Translations under genes and position numbers: made by a program
The notes under the pieces: model-generated
What the model saw: the letters and a program-made list of their open reading frames with translations, nothing else
What the model was told of the DNA's origin: nothing
Databases searched by the model: none
Shown: positions 23,422-32,720 of the stretch, piece by piece
How positions within the stretch are numbered: position 1 is the first letter of the stretch
Layout of the letters: the number at the start of each line of letters is the position of its first letter
From: Zeimonas sp046347945
GTDB taxonomy: Bacteria; Pseudomonadota; Gammaproteobacteria; Burkholderiales; Burkholderiaceae_E
DNA: 64,000 nt
Direction: 5' to 3'
Assembly (NCBI GenBank): GCA_046347945.1
Contig: JAXMFB010000003.1
Coordinates: 310,001 to 374,000, forward strand

Positions 23422-25683
23422 ATGGACGAAGGCATTGCGCAGGCCGACCCGTCCGCCACGACGCTTGCGCTCGACATAGGTGGAATGACCTGCGCGGCCT
23501 GTGCCACGCGAGTCGAGAAGAGTCTGCGCAAGGTCGACGGCGTCGCCGACGCCGGCGTGAATCTGGCCACCGAAGTCGCCAACGTGCGCATCGCGCCGGG
23601 CGCGGTCCGCGTCAGCGAGCTGATCGCGGCCGTCGAGGCTGCGGGCTACGAGGCGCGCGTGCACGCCGACGCGTCTTCCGGCGCGCCGCCGATGGCGGTG
23701 CGCGCCGACCGCGGCGGGCTCTGGGTGGCGGGGGCCGCCCTGCTGTCGCTGCCGTTGGCCGCGCCGATGCTGCCCGCCCCGTTCGGCATCGACGCGATGC
23801 TGCCGGGCTGGTGGCAACTGCTGCTCGCGACGCCGGTGCAGTTCGTCTTCGGCGCGCGCTTCTATCGCGATGGCTGGAAGGCCGCGCGCGCGCTCGGCGG
23901 CAACATGGACCTGCTGGTGGCGATCGGCACCTCCGCCGCCTTCGGCCTGAGCCTGTACTTCCTGCTCGCCCACGGCGACGGCCACGAGGCGCACTACTAC
24001 TTCGAGGCGTCGGCGGTGGTCGTCACGCTGGTGCTGTTCGGCAAGTGGCTCGAGGCGCGCGCCAGGCGCCGCACCGTCGACGCGATCCGCGCGCTGCAGG
24101 CACTGCGTCCGGAAACGGCGCGCGTGGCCGTGGGCGCGCGCGAGATCGAGCTGCCGATCGCGCAGGTCGCGGTCGGCGACGAGGTGCTGGTGCGCCCGGG
24201 CGAGCGCATTCCCGTCGATGGCGAGATCGTCGACGGGCTCACGCATGTCGACGAGTCGATGCTCACCGGCGAGAGCCGGCCGGTGTCGAAGCGGCCCGCC
24301 GACCGCGTCGCGGGCGGCTCGATCAACGGCGAGGGGCTGCTGCGGATCCGCACTGCGGCGGTGGGCACCGAGACCGTGCTGGCGCGGATCATCCGGCTGG
24401 TCGAGGACGCGCAGGCGGCCAAGGCGCCGATCCAGCGCCTCGTCGATCGCGTGAGCGCGGTGTTCGTGCCCGTGGTGCTCGGCATCGGGCTGCTGACGCT
24501 GCTCGGCTGGGGGGTGGGCGCCGGCGACTGGGCGCGCGCAGTGCTCAACGCCGTGTCGGTGCTGGTGATTGCCTGCCCGTGTGCGCTGGGGCTCGCCACG
24601 CCGACGGCCATCATGGCCGGGACCGGCGTGGCGGCGCGCCACGGCATCCTGATCAAGGACGCGCAGGCGCTGGAGCTCGCGCATGCGGTGCGCGCGGTGG
24701 CGTTCGACAAGACCGGCACGCTGACCGTCGGCCAGCCCGCGCTGCTTGCCGCCGAACCGGCCGCCGGCGTCGATGGTGGCGCGCTGCTTGCGTTGTCGGC
24801 TGCGATTCAGCACGGCAGTGAACACCCACTGGCGAAGGCGGTTCAGCGCGCGTACGAGGCGGTGCCGGGCGGCGCCTCGCCGCTGCCGGAGGTGTCGGGC
24901 ATCCGGGCGGTCGCGGGCCGCGGGGTCAGCGCGACGCTGCGGCAGGACGGCGCCGACGTCGAGGTGTTCATCGGCAGCCAGGCGTGGATGGCCGGGCGCG
25001 GCGTCGACCTGGCCGGACTCGCGGGGGCGGCTCGCGCGCACGAGTCCGAAGGCCGCACCGTCTCCTTCGTCGCGGCGCAGGGGTCTTCCACGCTCCCGCG
25101 CGTGCTCGGCCTGCTCGCCTTCGGCGACGCCGTGAAGCCCGGCGCCGCCGCTGCGGTGGCCGCGCTGCACCGGCTCGGCGTGCGCACGGTGCTGCTCACC
25201 GGCGACAACGCCGGTGTGGCCGCCTCGGTGGCGCGCGCCATCGGTCTCGACGAGGTCCGCGCACAGGTGCTTCCCGAACAGAAGGCCGAAGCGATCCGGT
25301 CGTTGCGCGGGGAAGTACCCGGCGCCCGGCAGGTGGTCGCGATGGTCGGCGACGGGGTCAACGATGCGCCGGCGCTGGCCGCGGCCGACGTGGGCATCGC
25401 GATGGGCACCGGCACCGACGTGGCCATGCACACCGCGGCGGTCACGCTGATGCGCGGCGACCCCGGACTGGTGCCGGCGGCGATCGACATCTCGCGGCGC
25501 ACGTACGCCAAGATCCGCCAGAACCTGTTCTGGGCCTTCGTCTACAACGTCGTCGGCATCCCGCTGGCGGCGCTCGGCTACCTGAGTCCGGTCATCGCCG
25601 GTGCCGCGATGGCGCTGTCGAGCGTCAGCGTGGTCACCAACGCCCTCACGTTGCGGCGCTGGCGGCCGCCGAAGGAGGTCTGA
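23422..25683 (+). CDS. copA: Copper-translocating P-type ATPase
   Basis: This 753-residue inner-membrane pump exports Cu(I). An N-terminal HMA domain holds GMTCAAC (C24, C27). Eight transmembrane helices are expected; the intramembrane metal site C385-P386-C387 is in VIACPCALGLA. The phosphorylated aspartate is D429 in DKTGTLT, and the hinge GDGVNDAPAL follows near residue 655. It has a single HMA domain, common in betaproteobacteria. It diverges from the CopZ-like gene, forming a compact copper-resistance pair. Confidence 0.96.
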   Translation: MDEGIAQADPSATTLALDIGGMTCAACATRVEKSLRKVDGVADAGVNLATEVANVRIAPGAVRVSELIAAVEAAGYEARVHADASSGAPPMAVRADRGGLWVAGAALLSLPLAAPMLPAPFGIDAMLPGWWQLLLATPVQFVFGARFYRDGWKAARALGGNMDLLVAIGTSAAFGLSLYFLLAHGDGHEAHYYFEASAVVVTLVLFGKWLEARARRRTVDAIRALQALRPETARVAVGAREIELPIAQVAVGDEVLVRPGERIPVDGEIVDGLTHVDESMLTGESRPVSKRPADRVAGGSINGEGLLRIRTAAVGTETVLARIIRLVEDAQAAKAPIQRLVDRVSAVFVPVVLGIGLLTLLGWGVGAGDWARAVLNAVSVLVIACPCALGLATPTAIMAGTGVAARHGILIKDAQALELAHAVRAVAFDKTGTLTVGQPALLAAEPAAGVDGGALLALSAAIQHGSEHPLAKAVQRAYEAVPGGASPLPEVSGIRAVAGRGVSATLRQDGADVEVFIGSQAWMAGRGVDLAGLAGAARAHESEGRTVSFVAAQGSSTLPRVLGLLAFGDAVKPGAAAAVAALHRLGVRTVLLTGDNAGVAASVARAIGLDEVRAQVLPEQKAEAIRSLRGEVPGARQVVAMVGDGVNDAPALAAADVGIAMGTGTDVAMHTAAVTLMRGDPGLVPAAIDISRRTYAKIRQNLFWAFVYNVVGIPLAALGYLSPVIAGAAMALSSVSVVTNALTLRRWRPPKEV

Positions 25684-25770
25684 CGGCCCGATCGCCGCCT
25701 TAAGCTTGCCCTAAGTCACCGTCGGCAAGATCGCTTCCACGGTTGTCCAATCCGATGAAGGGAGTGATTG

Positions 25771-26202
25771 GTGGAAGCATTGCCCGTACGTTTCACGATC
25801 GATCTGCCCCTCGAGCGCGCCAGTTCGTTGCTGCGCCGTGAACTCGAGCGAGAGGGTTTCGTCGTCGCCGGCTCGGTGCAGCCGGAAGGCGAAGACCAGG
25901 ACGGCAAGCCCGCGTCGCTGGCCTTGTATGCGTATCACGGCCCGACGATGCAGGCGGCCTCGCGCGCGGATCGCCGCGTCGGGCTGTACATGCTGTGCGC
26001 GGTCACCATTCGCCCGCAGAACCAGGGTTCCAGCGAGATTCAGGGGATCTCGCCGAACCAGCTGGCCGGGGTCTGGGGTGGCCGGCGGCTCGAGCAGCAT
26101 GCGGTCGCGCAGCGCCAGCATTTCGAGCGGGCCTTGAGCCGGCTCGAGTTCGATTACGCGCCCGCCGAAGCGGCGTCCTCGATGCGGCGTCGCGCGGCCT
26201 GA
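25771..26202 (+). CDS. DUF302-like protein
   Basis: This 143-residue protein begins with a two-layer sandwich pattern like DUF302: LPLERASSLLRRELEREGF, then YHGPTMQAASRADRRVGLY in the position of the DUF302 core, and a final LAGVWGGRRLEQ. The match is remote. I chose the GTG at 25771; a TTG at 25768 is equally close to the GAAGGGAG ribosome site. It follows copA by 87 bases on the same strand and may or may not be cotranscribed. Function is unknown. Confidence 0.55.
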   Translation: MEALPVRFTIDLPLERASSLLRRELEREGFVVAGSVQPEGEDQDGKPASLALYAYHGPTMQAASRADRRVGLYMLCAVTIRPQNQGSSEIQGISPNQLAGVWGGRRLEQHAVAQRQHFERALSRLEFDYAPAEAASSMRRRAA

Positions 26203-26322
26203 GTCCGCGGCCGGCGGCGCCTCGCGCGGCCGGCAGGAGTCTTCACCGGCCGGCGCGCACCTTCGGCGCATCCGGCCGGTTCGAAGCATCCGGGCGCTCG
26301 GGTCGATGTCCGCGCGGGGGCT
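26203..26322. other. Convergent intergenic region with repeated CGGCCGG
   Basis: Between the convergent DUF302-like and PEP-CTERM genes, the core CGGCCGG occurs four times within about 75 bases. Several overlapping GC hairpins are possible, which may serve as a two-way terminator without a T run. No gene is visible. Confidence 0.3.
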
Positions 26323-27024
26323 TCAGTGCCGGCGTCGCCGGCTCGTGAGCGCGAACGCACCCAGGCCGAGCCCGAGCAGCGCCAGCGACATAGGCTCGGG
26401 CACCGAACCGCCGCCGCCGTCTCCCGGTGTGCTGACCCCCACGATCCCGACCGTGAAGCCGTGCCAGCCCTCGCTGGTGTGGGTGAAGCTGATCGACGTG
26501 TAGGTGCCGATCACCCGGAGCACGCCGTGCACCTCGCCGCTTCCGAAGAAGCCCGTGCCGGCGGCGTTGAGGATCGGCGTGCCGGAGCCGAAATAGCCGG
26601 CCCCGTAACTGAGGAACTCGATCGGCGCGCCGAACTCGACGGTGTTGCCGTTCCAGCTGACCAGCGCGAGCAGCGGATCGACCACCGCCTGCGAGAACGT
26701 GATGGTGGCCGTGCGGCCCGTGCTGAGCGCGATGATGTCCGAGGCGGGAGGGGCGTTGCTGACCGTCGCGCTCTGGAACGTCGAGGCCGGTGTCCAGAAG
26801 TTCGTGCCCCCGCTGGTAAGCGCGAAGCTGTAGCCGCCGCTGTAACCGACGCTGAGGGTGTCGCTGCCTGCGGTCAGCGTGCCCGATACGGTGCCGGCGG
26901 TTGGGAACGCCAACGTCCAGTCGGTCCAGTAGACGGGGGCGGCGCTGGCCGGCGCCGCCGCGATGGCTGCGAGGAGGCAACTGCCGGCAAGCGCGGCTCG
27001 TAGACTCGTCCGTTGCTGATTCAT
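26323..27024 (-). CDS. PEP-CTERM sorting-domain protein
   Basis: This 233-residue exported protein has a signal peptide (cleavage near ASAAP, residue 28), a beta-rich middle region with many S, T and G, and the C-terminal PEP-CTERM signal: VPEPMSLALLGLGLGAFALT followed by a basic tail SRRRRH. Such proteins are cut by an exosortase and delivered to the cell surface or exopolysaccharide matrix. No exosortase is in the window. A stretch SFTHTSEGWHGFTVGIVG precedes the sorting signal. Function of the middle domain is unknown. A 236-base gap upstream should hold its promoter. Confidence 0.85.
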   Translation of the reverse strand: MNQQRTSLRAALAGSCLLAAIAAAPASAAPVYWTDWTLAFPTAGTVSGTLTAGSDTLSVGYSGGYSFALTSGGTNFWTPASTFQSATVSNAPPASDIIALSTGRTATITFSQAVVDPLLALVSWNGNTVEFGAPIEFLSYGAGYFGSGTPILNAAGTGFFGSGEVHGVLRVIGTYTSISFTHTSEGWHGFTVGIVGVSTPGDGGGGSVPEPMSLALLGLGLGAFALTSRRRRH

Positions 27025-27260
27025 GATGGTGTGGCCCTGCGTGACTGCGCGTGGACGCGTTCGGCGCGTGGCTTGCGCCGGATGCCGGCCACCACGCTGG
27101 CGCAGCAACGTCAGCAGACAGGCAAGGGCCATGCCCGGCGCGCCAAGTCCATGATTCCAAACGATGCCCGCGCCGAGGCGAGCCGCCGGGCCCGTGCGGG
27201 TGTAAGAAATCCCGACAAGGCCGCCGAATGCGGGGGGCGCTGCGGCCGCCGCCGCGTCGA

Positions 27261-28484
27261 TCAGCCGTCCCGGCCGTCGAGTCGCGGCGCGAACAGCATC
27301 GGGGCGTACTTCGCGAAATACAGTGCGAACGCGAGGCTCCATGCGCTGGCGGCGACCGTCGTCCACGGCAGATACGGCAGGCCGGGCACGAGGACCGGCG
27401 CCAACCTGACCAGCACCGCAGCCTGCACCAGCAGGTAGGCCGCCACCTCGATCCGGCCCGCCTTCAGCGCTCGCGCGGTGTGGCCGAGCGCGGTGCGCGT
27501 GATCATGCCGATGATGAGCCCGCCGATCGCGCCGAGCGTCAATGCGTGAACGCCGGCCGACATCGGCACCTTGCCGGCCACCCCGCACGCGAGCAGCACC
27601 AGCCCGATCGGCACCCATGCGTACGAGACGTGCAGGATCCACAGCAGGGCCTGGCGTCGTGCCGCCCACGGATTCCAGCCGGCCAGGCGCGCCGCCTGCA
27701 ACGCAGCCGCTGCGACGCATGCGGCGACGGTGGGCACCACCGGCGCGGCCACGAGCACCATCAGCAGCGCGACCCCGGTGCCTGCCAGCGCCAGTACGTC
27801 GATCCAGCGGCTGCGGTACTGGCGCACGCCGCGCAACGCGTTGGCGGTGAACGACGGGATCACGCGTCCGCCGATCACGCCGATGAGCATGATCACGGTG
27901 AAGACGAAGAAGTGCACGGCCGTGATGGGGGCGAACGCCACCCGCCCGGCCACGGCGAGGTGGAACAGCGTGTTGGCGACCAGGAACGCGGTGAGGATCA
28001 CCAGCACGAACAGGTTGCGATGGCTGCGCGCTTTCACCAGCACCAGGCCGAGCGCGATCATCGGCAGGATCAGGAACGCCGCGTCGGCGAGCATCGCCGC
28101 CGGCGACGGGCCGAAGTAGTTGAACAGCCGCGCGACGACCCACAGGGCGGCCAGGCCGGCCAGATGGTGGCCGGTCGGGGTCGGCAGCCCGGTCCAGGCG
28201 CGCGCGGCGGTGAGCAGGAACCCGACGATCACCGCCAGCACGAAGCCGAAGCTCATTTCGTGCGCGTGCCACAGCATGGCCGGGTAGGCGGCCGGCGGCG
28301 GCAGCAGGCCCGCGAACTGCGCGAGCCACAACGGCACCGCGAGCGCCGCGAAGAGCGCCGCGAGCAGGTAGAACGGCCGGAATCCAAGCCGGAACAGTGC
28401 CACGCCGCGCGGCGGCGACGCGGGCGATGCGCCCTGCGGTTCGAGCAGGGGAACGAGCACGGTGCGGACGGGGACAGGCTTCAT
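27261..28484 (-). CDS. NnrS family protein
   Basis: This 407-residue membrane protein has about twelve helices and the NnrS pattern: LFRLGFRPFYLLAALFAALA at the start, LWHAHEMSFGF, HFFVFTVIMLIGVIGGRVIP, and GMITRTALGHTAR. NnrS is a heme- and copper-containing membrane protein linked to relief of nitric-oxide stress. An AT-rich 23-base palindrome of NsrR type lies 14 bases before the start, which fits nitric-oxide control. The gene upstream encodes a periplasmic copper chaperone, also fitting a copper-protein context. Confidence 0.92.
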   Translation of the reverse strand: MKPVPVRTVLVPLLEPQGASPASPPRGVALFRLGFRPFYLLAALFAALAVPLWLAQFAGLLPPPAAYPAMLWHAHEMSFGFVLAVIVGFLLTAARAWTGLPTPTGHHLAGLAALWVVARLFNYFGPSPAAMLADAAFLILPMIALGLVLVKARSHRNLFVLVILTAFLVANTLFHLAVAGRVAFAPITAVHFFVFTVIMLIGVIGGRVIPSFTANALRGVRQYRSRWIDVLALAGTGVALLMVLVAAPVVPTVAACVAAAALQAARLAGWNPWAARRQALLWILHVSYAWVPIGLVLLACGVAGKVPMSAGVHALTLGAIGGLIIGMITRTALGHTARALKAGRIEVAAYLLVQAAVLVRLAPVLVPGLPYLPWTTVAASAWSLAFALYFAKYAPMLFAPRLDGRDG

Positions 28485-28498
28485 GTCGGCCGGCCTTT

Positions 28499-28521
28499 AA
28501 GATTTAAAAAATATATATCTT
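28499..28521. promoter_or_regulatory. NsrR-like operator upstream of nnrS
   Basis: A 23-base AT-rich palindrome has outer arms AAGAT and ATCTT with a 13-base centre, extended to TTAAGAT/ATCTTAA. The arm sequence and spacing equal the consensus of the nitric-oxide sensor NsrR (AAGAT-N13-ATCTT). It stands out sharply in GC-rich surroundings and overlaps the probable -10 region of nnrS. Confidence 0.65.
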
Positions 28522-28573
28522 AATGCTCCGCCGCGACGGGCACAAGAGCGCACCGCCCGCGGAGCCCCAGGCG

Positions 28574-29041
28574 CTAGTGTTTCATCGGAGCCTGGCCGCC
28601 GGCAAGCGGCCGCACCGGCGCCTTCACCTCGACGGTCTGCCGCGACTTGTCGGGGCCTTCGAACACCAGCGTGATCGGCACCGTGTCGCCGGCCTTCAGC
28701 GGGCCTTTCAGCTCCATCAGCATCATGTGGTAGCCGCCGGGCTTCAACTCGACCGCCTTGCCGGCCGGCAGGTCGAGCCCGCCGACGGCGCGCATACGCA
28801 TCACGTTGTGCTCCATCGCCATCTCGTGGATCTCGACGATCCCGGCCACCGGGGAACTCGCCTCGACCAGCCGGGCGTCGCGGGCCGCGGTCAGCGTCAT
28901 GAAGGCGCCGCTGGCCTTCTGCGCGGCCACGGTGGCGCGCACCCACGGTTCGGCCACCGTCACCTGCGCGAAGGCGGTGCCGGCGGTGGCGAGAAAGAGG
29001 AGGGACGATGCGACGAGTCGCTGCAGTTGCGTGCGTGTCAT
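28574..29041 (-). CDS. Periplasmic copper chaperone PCu(A)C
   Basis: This 155-residue exported protein has a signal peptide ending near residue 25 (TAFAQ). It matches the PCu(A)C copper site exactly: H72, then ten residues to M83, then twenty-one to H105, then M107 (HEMAMEHNVM ... YHMMLM). A short histidine/methionine tail (QAPMKH) could add binding. It delivers Cu(I) to cytochrome oxidase or other copper proteins in the periplasm. It lies upstream of nnrS on the same strand with 89 bases between, and downstream of a DUF2946 gene. Confidence 0.93.
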   Translation of the reverse strand: MTRTQLQRLVASSLLFLATAGTAFAQVTVAEPWVRATVAAQKASGAFMTLTAARDARLVEASSPVAGIVEIHEMAMEHNVMRMRAVGGLDLPAGKAVELKPGGYHMMLMELKGPLKAGDTVPITLVFEGPDKSRQTVEVKAPVRPLAGGQAPMKH

Positions 29042-29162
29042 GTTCGGTTTCCTTGCGCGCGCCGTGCGCGCGTTGATGGGCGGCGCCCGCGAATCGCGGT
29101 GTGCGCCCGGAGAATCGGGATCGGGTGATCAGGATCGGACGATCAGAACCAGCCCGCGCGGA

Positions 29163-29579
29163 TCAGGCGCGCTGCGGGGGCGCGCGCGGATTGGCCGGCG
29201 TCCACGCCGCGGGGGCCGCGGGCACCGGAAGCCGGACGACCGGCAGCCGATACGCGGCAGCGACCAGCAGGAAGGCGGGTGTGGCGGTCGGCGGCAGCAT
29301 CGCCGGATCGGGCGAACCGAGGCAGGCCGGGCAGTGCGCCTTGCCTGCGCCGCCGCGAGGCGCGGGGCCATCGGCGGGCTGCGCCGGATCGGCGTCGGCC
29401 GCGAGCGGCGCCCAGATCACCAGGCGCCCGCCCTGGCCGGCCGAGCACAGTTCGGCGACCACGACCGGCAGGCCGCGCACCGTCGCGACCGCATGGCCGA
29501 GCAACGGGGCGAGCGCGGCCGTCAGGACCGCCAGGCAGGCGATCCAGGCGACGAATGGGCGGGGGCGGCTGATCGACAC
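29163..29579 (-). CDS. DUF2946 family protein
   Basis: This 138-residue protein has an N-terminal hydrophobic helix (WIACLAVLTAALAPLLGHAV) and the DUF2946 motif HCPAC in AGKAHCPACLGSP (about residue 82-86), then a second hydrophobic stretch FLLVAAAYRLPVV and a proline-rich tail. DUF2946 proteins are often encoded next to copper and TonB-linked genes. Here it precedes the copper chaperone PCu(A)C on the same strand with 121 bases between. A role in periplasmic copper handling is likely but inferred. Confidence 0.75.
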   Translation of the reverse strand: MSISRPRPFVAWIACLAVLTAALAPLLGHAVATVRGLPVVVAELCSAGQGGRLVIWAPLAADADPAQPADGPAPRGGAGKAHCPACLGSPDPAMLPPTATPAFLLVAAAYRLPVVRLPVPAAPAAWTPANPRAPPQRA

Positions 29580-29638
29580 GAGCCCGATTCTAGCCGCGTG
29601 CCCGCCAGGCCCGGCTGAGCCGAATCAAGCTTCCGGGC

Positions 29639-31267
29639 TCAGCCGTGGCGCACCGGTTCGGCGATGCAGCGCGTGACCACCGGCGGCTGCCCGCCCAGAT
29701 GGAACGCGAGCCGGCGCGCGCGCAGCGCCACGTCGGCGGCGGTGACCCGGTCGAAGCGGCGCAGGTGCTCGACCCAGGATTCGTCGACGAAGTATTCGAG
29801 ATAGCGCCCCGGGTCGTTGGTATCGCGAAACAGCTCCCACGACAGCGCGCCCTGGCGCAACCGGCTGCTGCGGCTCTCCTGCATCACCGCACGGAATTCG
29901 TCGGCACGCGCCGGGTCGATCCGGTATTCGATCGTCGTCATCACGGGGCCGGCGTCGGGCTCGACCGGCAGTGCGGTGACCGGCGCCTTCCAGCTCTGCG
30001 AAGGGGTCAGGTCTTCCTCGGCGCCGCCCTCGACCTTGTAGCCGCGGGTGAGCCAGAGCGCGGCGACCCCGGTGACGGCGGCGACCGCGAGGCTGGTGCG
30101 CACGTCGGTCAGCGCCGCGACCTGTCCCCACAGCGCGGCGCCGGCGCCCGCGGCGCCCATCAGCGCGACCTGGAACGTCGACATGCCGCGCGCGCGCACC
30201 CAGTTCGGCAGCGCCAGTTGCGCGGCGATCGAGATCGAATTGGCGACCGCCAGCCAGGCGATGCCGGCCACGACCATCACCGGGACCGCGACGTAGACGT
30301 TCGGAGCGAAACCCGCCGCGATCATCGCCGCCGCCTGCACCACCGAACCGTCGCGGATCAGTTCGTCGCGCGTGCGCCGGTGGCGCATGTGCGGCAGCAT
30401 GAACACCGAGAGAATCGCGCCGAAGCCGAGCGACGCGAACAGCAGCGTGTAGGTGCCTGCCGAGCCCCCGTGCATGCCGCGTGCCACCAGTGGCAGCAGC
30501 GCGATCAGCGCGGTCGACTGCCCGAAGAAGTTCATCACGCGCACCAGCACCGCGCGCATCGCCGCCGACTGGCGCACGTACTGGACGCCGACGCGCATCG
30601 CGCCGAGGAAACGCTCGCCGGGCAACGCGCTGGGCTCCTCGACCGTCTTCCAGCGCAGGATCAGGAAGCCGGCAATCACCGACAGCACGGCGTTGACCAC
30701 GAACACCCAGGCCGTGCCCGCGCCGGCGATCAGCGCGCCGGCGAGCACCGGTCCGGCGATCCGCGAGGCGTTCATCGCCAGCCCGTTCAGCGCCAGCGCA
30801 GCGGGCAACTGCACGCGGGGCACGAGCCCCGGGACGATCGCCGAGTAGACAGGCCAGCGCATCGCGAGCCCGATGCCGTTGACGAACACCAGCAGCAGCA
30901 GCAGCGTCGGATTGATCGCGTCGGAGACGATTGCGAGGCACAGCAGCAGCGCCGTGGCGGCCACCCAGAACTGCGTGACGACGAAGTAGCGCCGGCGATC
31001 GAGGATGTCGGCGAGTGCCCCGCTGGGCAGCCCGAGCAGGAACACCGGCAGCGTCGCGGCCGTCTGCACCAGCGCGACCATCACCGGGGAGGTGGTGAGC
31101 GAGGTCATCAGCCAGGCGGCTGCGACGTCGTTCATCGACATGCAGACGTTGGCGGTGAACCACACCACCCACAGCGTGCGGAACACCGGGTCGGCCAGCG
31201 GCGCGAACGCCGCGGCCGGCAGCGCCGGCCCGTCGGCTTCCTGTTCGCTGGGCGGCAAGTCGGACAA
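29639..31267 (-). CDS. MFS exporter (MFS_3/EntS type) with C-terminal soluble domain
   Basis: This 542-residue protein has about twelve helices (from FRTLWVVWFTANVCMSMNDV to about residue 410) followed by a soluble tail of about 100 residues with MTTIEYRIDPARADEFRAVM, an antibiotic-monooxygenase-like fold seen in this MFS subfamily. Related exporters move siderophores or drugs. I chose a TTG start at 31267 because AGGAG lies six bases before it and no ATG is available near the first helix. It lies 64 bases after the anti-sigma gene and may be part of that ECF-controlled unit. Confidence 0.85.
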   Translation of the reverse strand: MSDLPPSEQEADGPALPAAAFAPLADPVFRTLWVVWFTANVCMSMNDVAAAWLMTSLTTSPVMVALVQTAATLPVFLLGLPSGALADILDRRRYFVVTQFWVAATALLLCLAIVSDAINPTLLLLLVFVNGIGLAMRWPVYSAIVPGLVPRVQLPAALALNGLAMNASRIAGPVLAGALIAGAGTAWVFVVNAVLSVIAGFLILRWKTVEEPSALPGERFLGAMRVGVQYVRQSAAMRAVLVRVMNFFGQSTALIALLPLVARGMHGGSAGTYTLLFASLGFGAILSVFMLPHMRHRRTRDELIRDGSVVQAAAMIAAGFAPNVYVAVPVMVVAGIAWLAVANSISIAAQLALPNWVRARGMSTFQVALMGAAGAGAALWGQVAALTDVRTSLAVAAVTGVAALWLTRGYKVEGGAEEDLTPSQSWKAPVTALPVEPDAGPVMTTIEYRIDPARADEFRAVMQESRSSRLRQGALSWELFRDTNDPGRYLEYFVDESWVEHLRRFDRVTAADVALRARRLAFHLGGQPPVVTRCIAEPVRHG

Positions 31268-31331
31268 GCGGGGCTCCTGGTGGATCGCGAGACCGGTCCG
31301 GTGCCCCGGCCCGCGCAGCCCGCATTGTCGC

Positions 31332-32162
31332 TCAGGCCGGTGGCCTCGACGCGCGTGACAGTTGCCGATAGACCTCCTCGGCGAGCGCGAGCAGCGTTGC
31401 GCGGTCGGTCTGCGCCGACAGCGCGTAGCCGAAGCGCCCGTCGATCCAGTAGAAGGCGGCGATGCGGCCGTCGCGGTCGAACCGGAACGCCGTGTCGCCC
31501 GATTGCGGGCCGGCGTCGGCCACGTAGAGCGTGAGCCGGGCGCCGGTCGCGTCCTGGTACATGAACTGCGCGCGCGCGCCGTCGGCGCCCGGGAGCAAGC
31601 GGCCGCCCACCAGCGACCAGCCGAGCGCATCGAGCGAAGGCACGGTGAGCGTCGCGCCGAGCCGCTTCGAGAGCCACTGCACGAGGTGCTCGTGCTGGGC
31701 GGCGGCGACCTCGACCGGATGGCGCATCTCGGGCGTGTAGACCACGTGCGCGGCCAGCGCGTCGCGCACGAACCCGGGCGCTCCGGCCTGCGCGACGCGC
31801 GCCGCAGGCGACGCGAACGTCGCGTGCGACAGCCATCCGATCGACCAGGCCATCGCTGCCAGCGCCGCAGCGGCCAGCCAGACCCGCGGATCGCCGGTGC
31901 GCCAGGCACCGGGCCCGGTCGCGCCGCGGGCCGGGCGGGCGGCCCGTGCCGAGCCGAGCGCCGCGTCGACCAGGTGCTGCGGCACCGGTTCGTCGAGCGT
32001 GTCGCGGCCGAGTGCCTTCAATGCCTGCGCCTGCCGCCGCCAGGCCTGCGCTTCGGCGCGCAAGGCGTCGTCGCCGTCCAGGCGGGCCTCGAAACGGTGC
32101 AGCCGCTCGCCGTCGAGGCGGCCGTCGGCCCACGCGTGCATGTCGTCTCGGTCGTCAGTCAT
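31332..32162 (-). CDS. Transmembrane anti-sigma factor
   Basis: This 276-residue protein has a short cytosolic helical domain (MHAWADGRLDGERLHRFEA and onwards to about residue 70) of the kind that clamps an ECF sigma factor, one transmembrane helix (about residues 95-113, AAAALAAMAWSIGWLSH), and a periplasmic sensor domain of about 150 residues. It lacks the zinc HxxxCxxC motif, so a redox-zinc mechanism is unlikely. It is encoded 15 bases after the sigma gene, as expected for a cognate pair. It would release the sigma factor upon a periplasmic signal. Confidence 0.85.
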   Translation of the reverse strand: MTDDRDDMHAWADGRLDGERLHRFEARLDGDDALRAEAQAWRRQAQALKALGRDTLDEPVPQHLVDAALGSARAARPARGATGPGAWRTGDPRVWLAAAALAAMAWSIGWLSHATFASPAARVAQAGAPGFVRDALAAHVVYTPEMRHPVEVAAAQHEHLVQWLSKRLGATLTVPSLDALGWSLVGGRLLPGADGARAQFMYQDATGARLTLYVADAGPQSGDTAFRFDRDGRIAAFYWIDGRFGYALSAQTDRATLLALAEEVYRQLSRASRPPA

Positions 32163-32177
32163 CGCTTCCGGGTACCT

Positions 32178-32720
32178 TCACTTCATCAGCCTGAGCCGTG
32201 GTCCGGTGGACCGCGCGCCGTCGGCACCGGGTTCGAGCAATTCGCGCAGCCGCGCGCGCGCCCGCGACAGTCGCGACATCACCGTGCCCGCCGGCACGCC
32301 GACGACGTTGGCCACCTGCTCGTAGGACATGTCCTCGAACGCCACCAGCAGCAGCACCTGCCGCTGAGGCTGGGGCAGCGCGCGCAGCGCGCGCTCGAGG
32401 TCGAGGGCCTCGACCCAACCGGCCGCGGGGTCGGGCGCGACGTCGCCGGCCGCGTCCCCGGGCAGGGCGTCTTGCGGCGCCTCGAGCCGGTAACGCGGGC
32501 GGCGCGTCTCGCTCACGAACAGGTTGTGCAGGATCGTGAACGTCCAGGCTCGCAGGTCCGAGCCGGGCCGCCACTGCGCGAGCCGCGCGCAGGCGCGCTC
32601 GAGCGTGTCCTGCACCAGGTCGTCGGCCGCGGCTGCGTCCGCGCACAGCATCCGCGCATAGCGGCGCAGGCGCGGAATCAGGGCGATCAGCGCGTCATGG
32701 GCGGGCGACACGCCATGCAC
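32178..32720 (-). CDS. ECF-family RNA polymerase sigma factor
   Basis: This 180-residue sigma-70 family protein has region 2 (RRYARMLCADAAAADDLVQD, then RAWTFTILHNLF) and region 4 (LVAFEDMSYEQVANVVGV then AGTVMSRLSRARARL). It directs RNA polymerase to a small stress regulon. The start overlaps the end of the lipoprotein gene by 26 bases, so translation is coupled. The anti-sigma gene follows. A probable ECF promoter upstream of the lipoprotein suggests autoregulation of the unit. Confidence 0.93.
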   Translation of the reverse strand: MHGVSPAHDALIALIPRLRRYARMLCADAAAADDLVQDTLERACARLAQWRPGSDLRAWTFTILHNLFVSETRRPRYRLEAPQDALPGDAAGDVAPDPAAGWVEALDLERALRALPQPQRQVLLLVAFEDMSYEQVANVVGVPAGTVMSRLSRARARLRELLEPGADGARSTGPRLRLMK

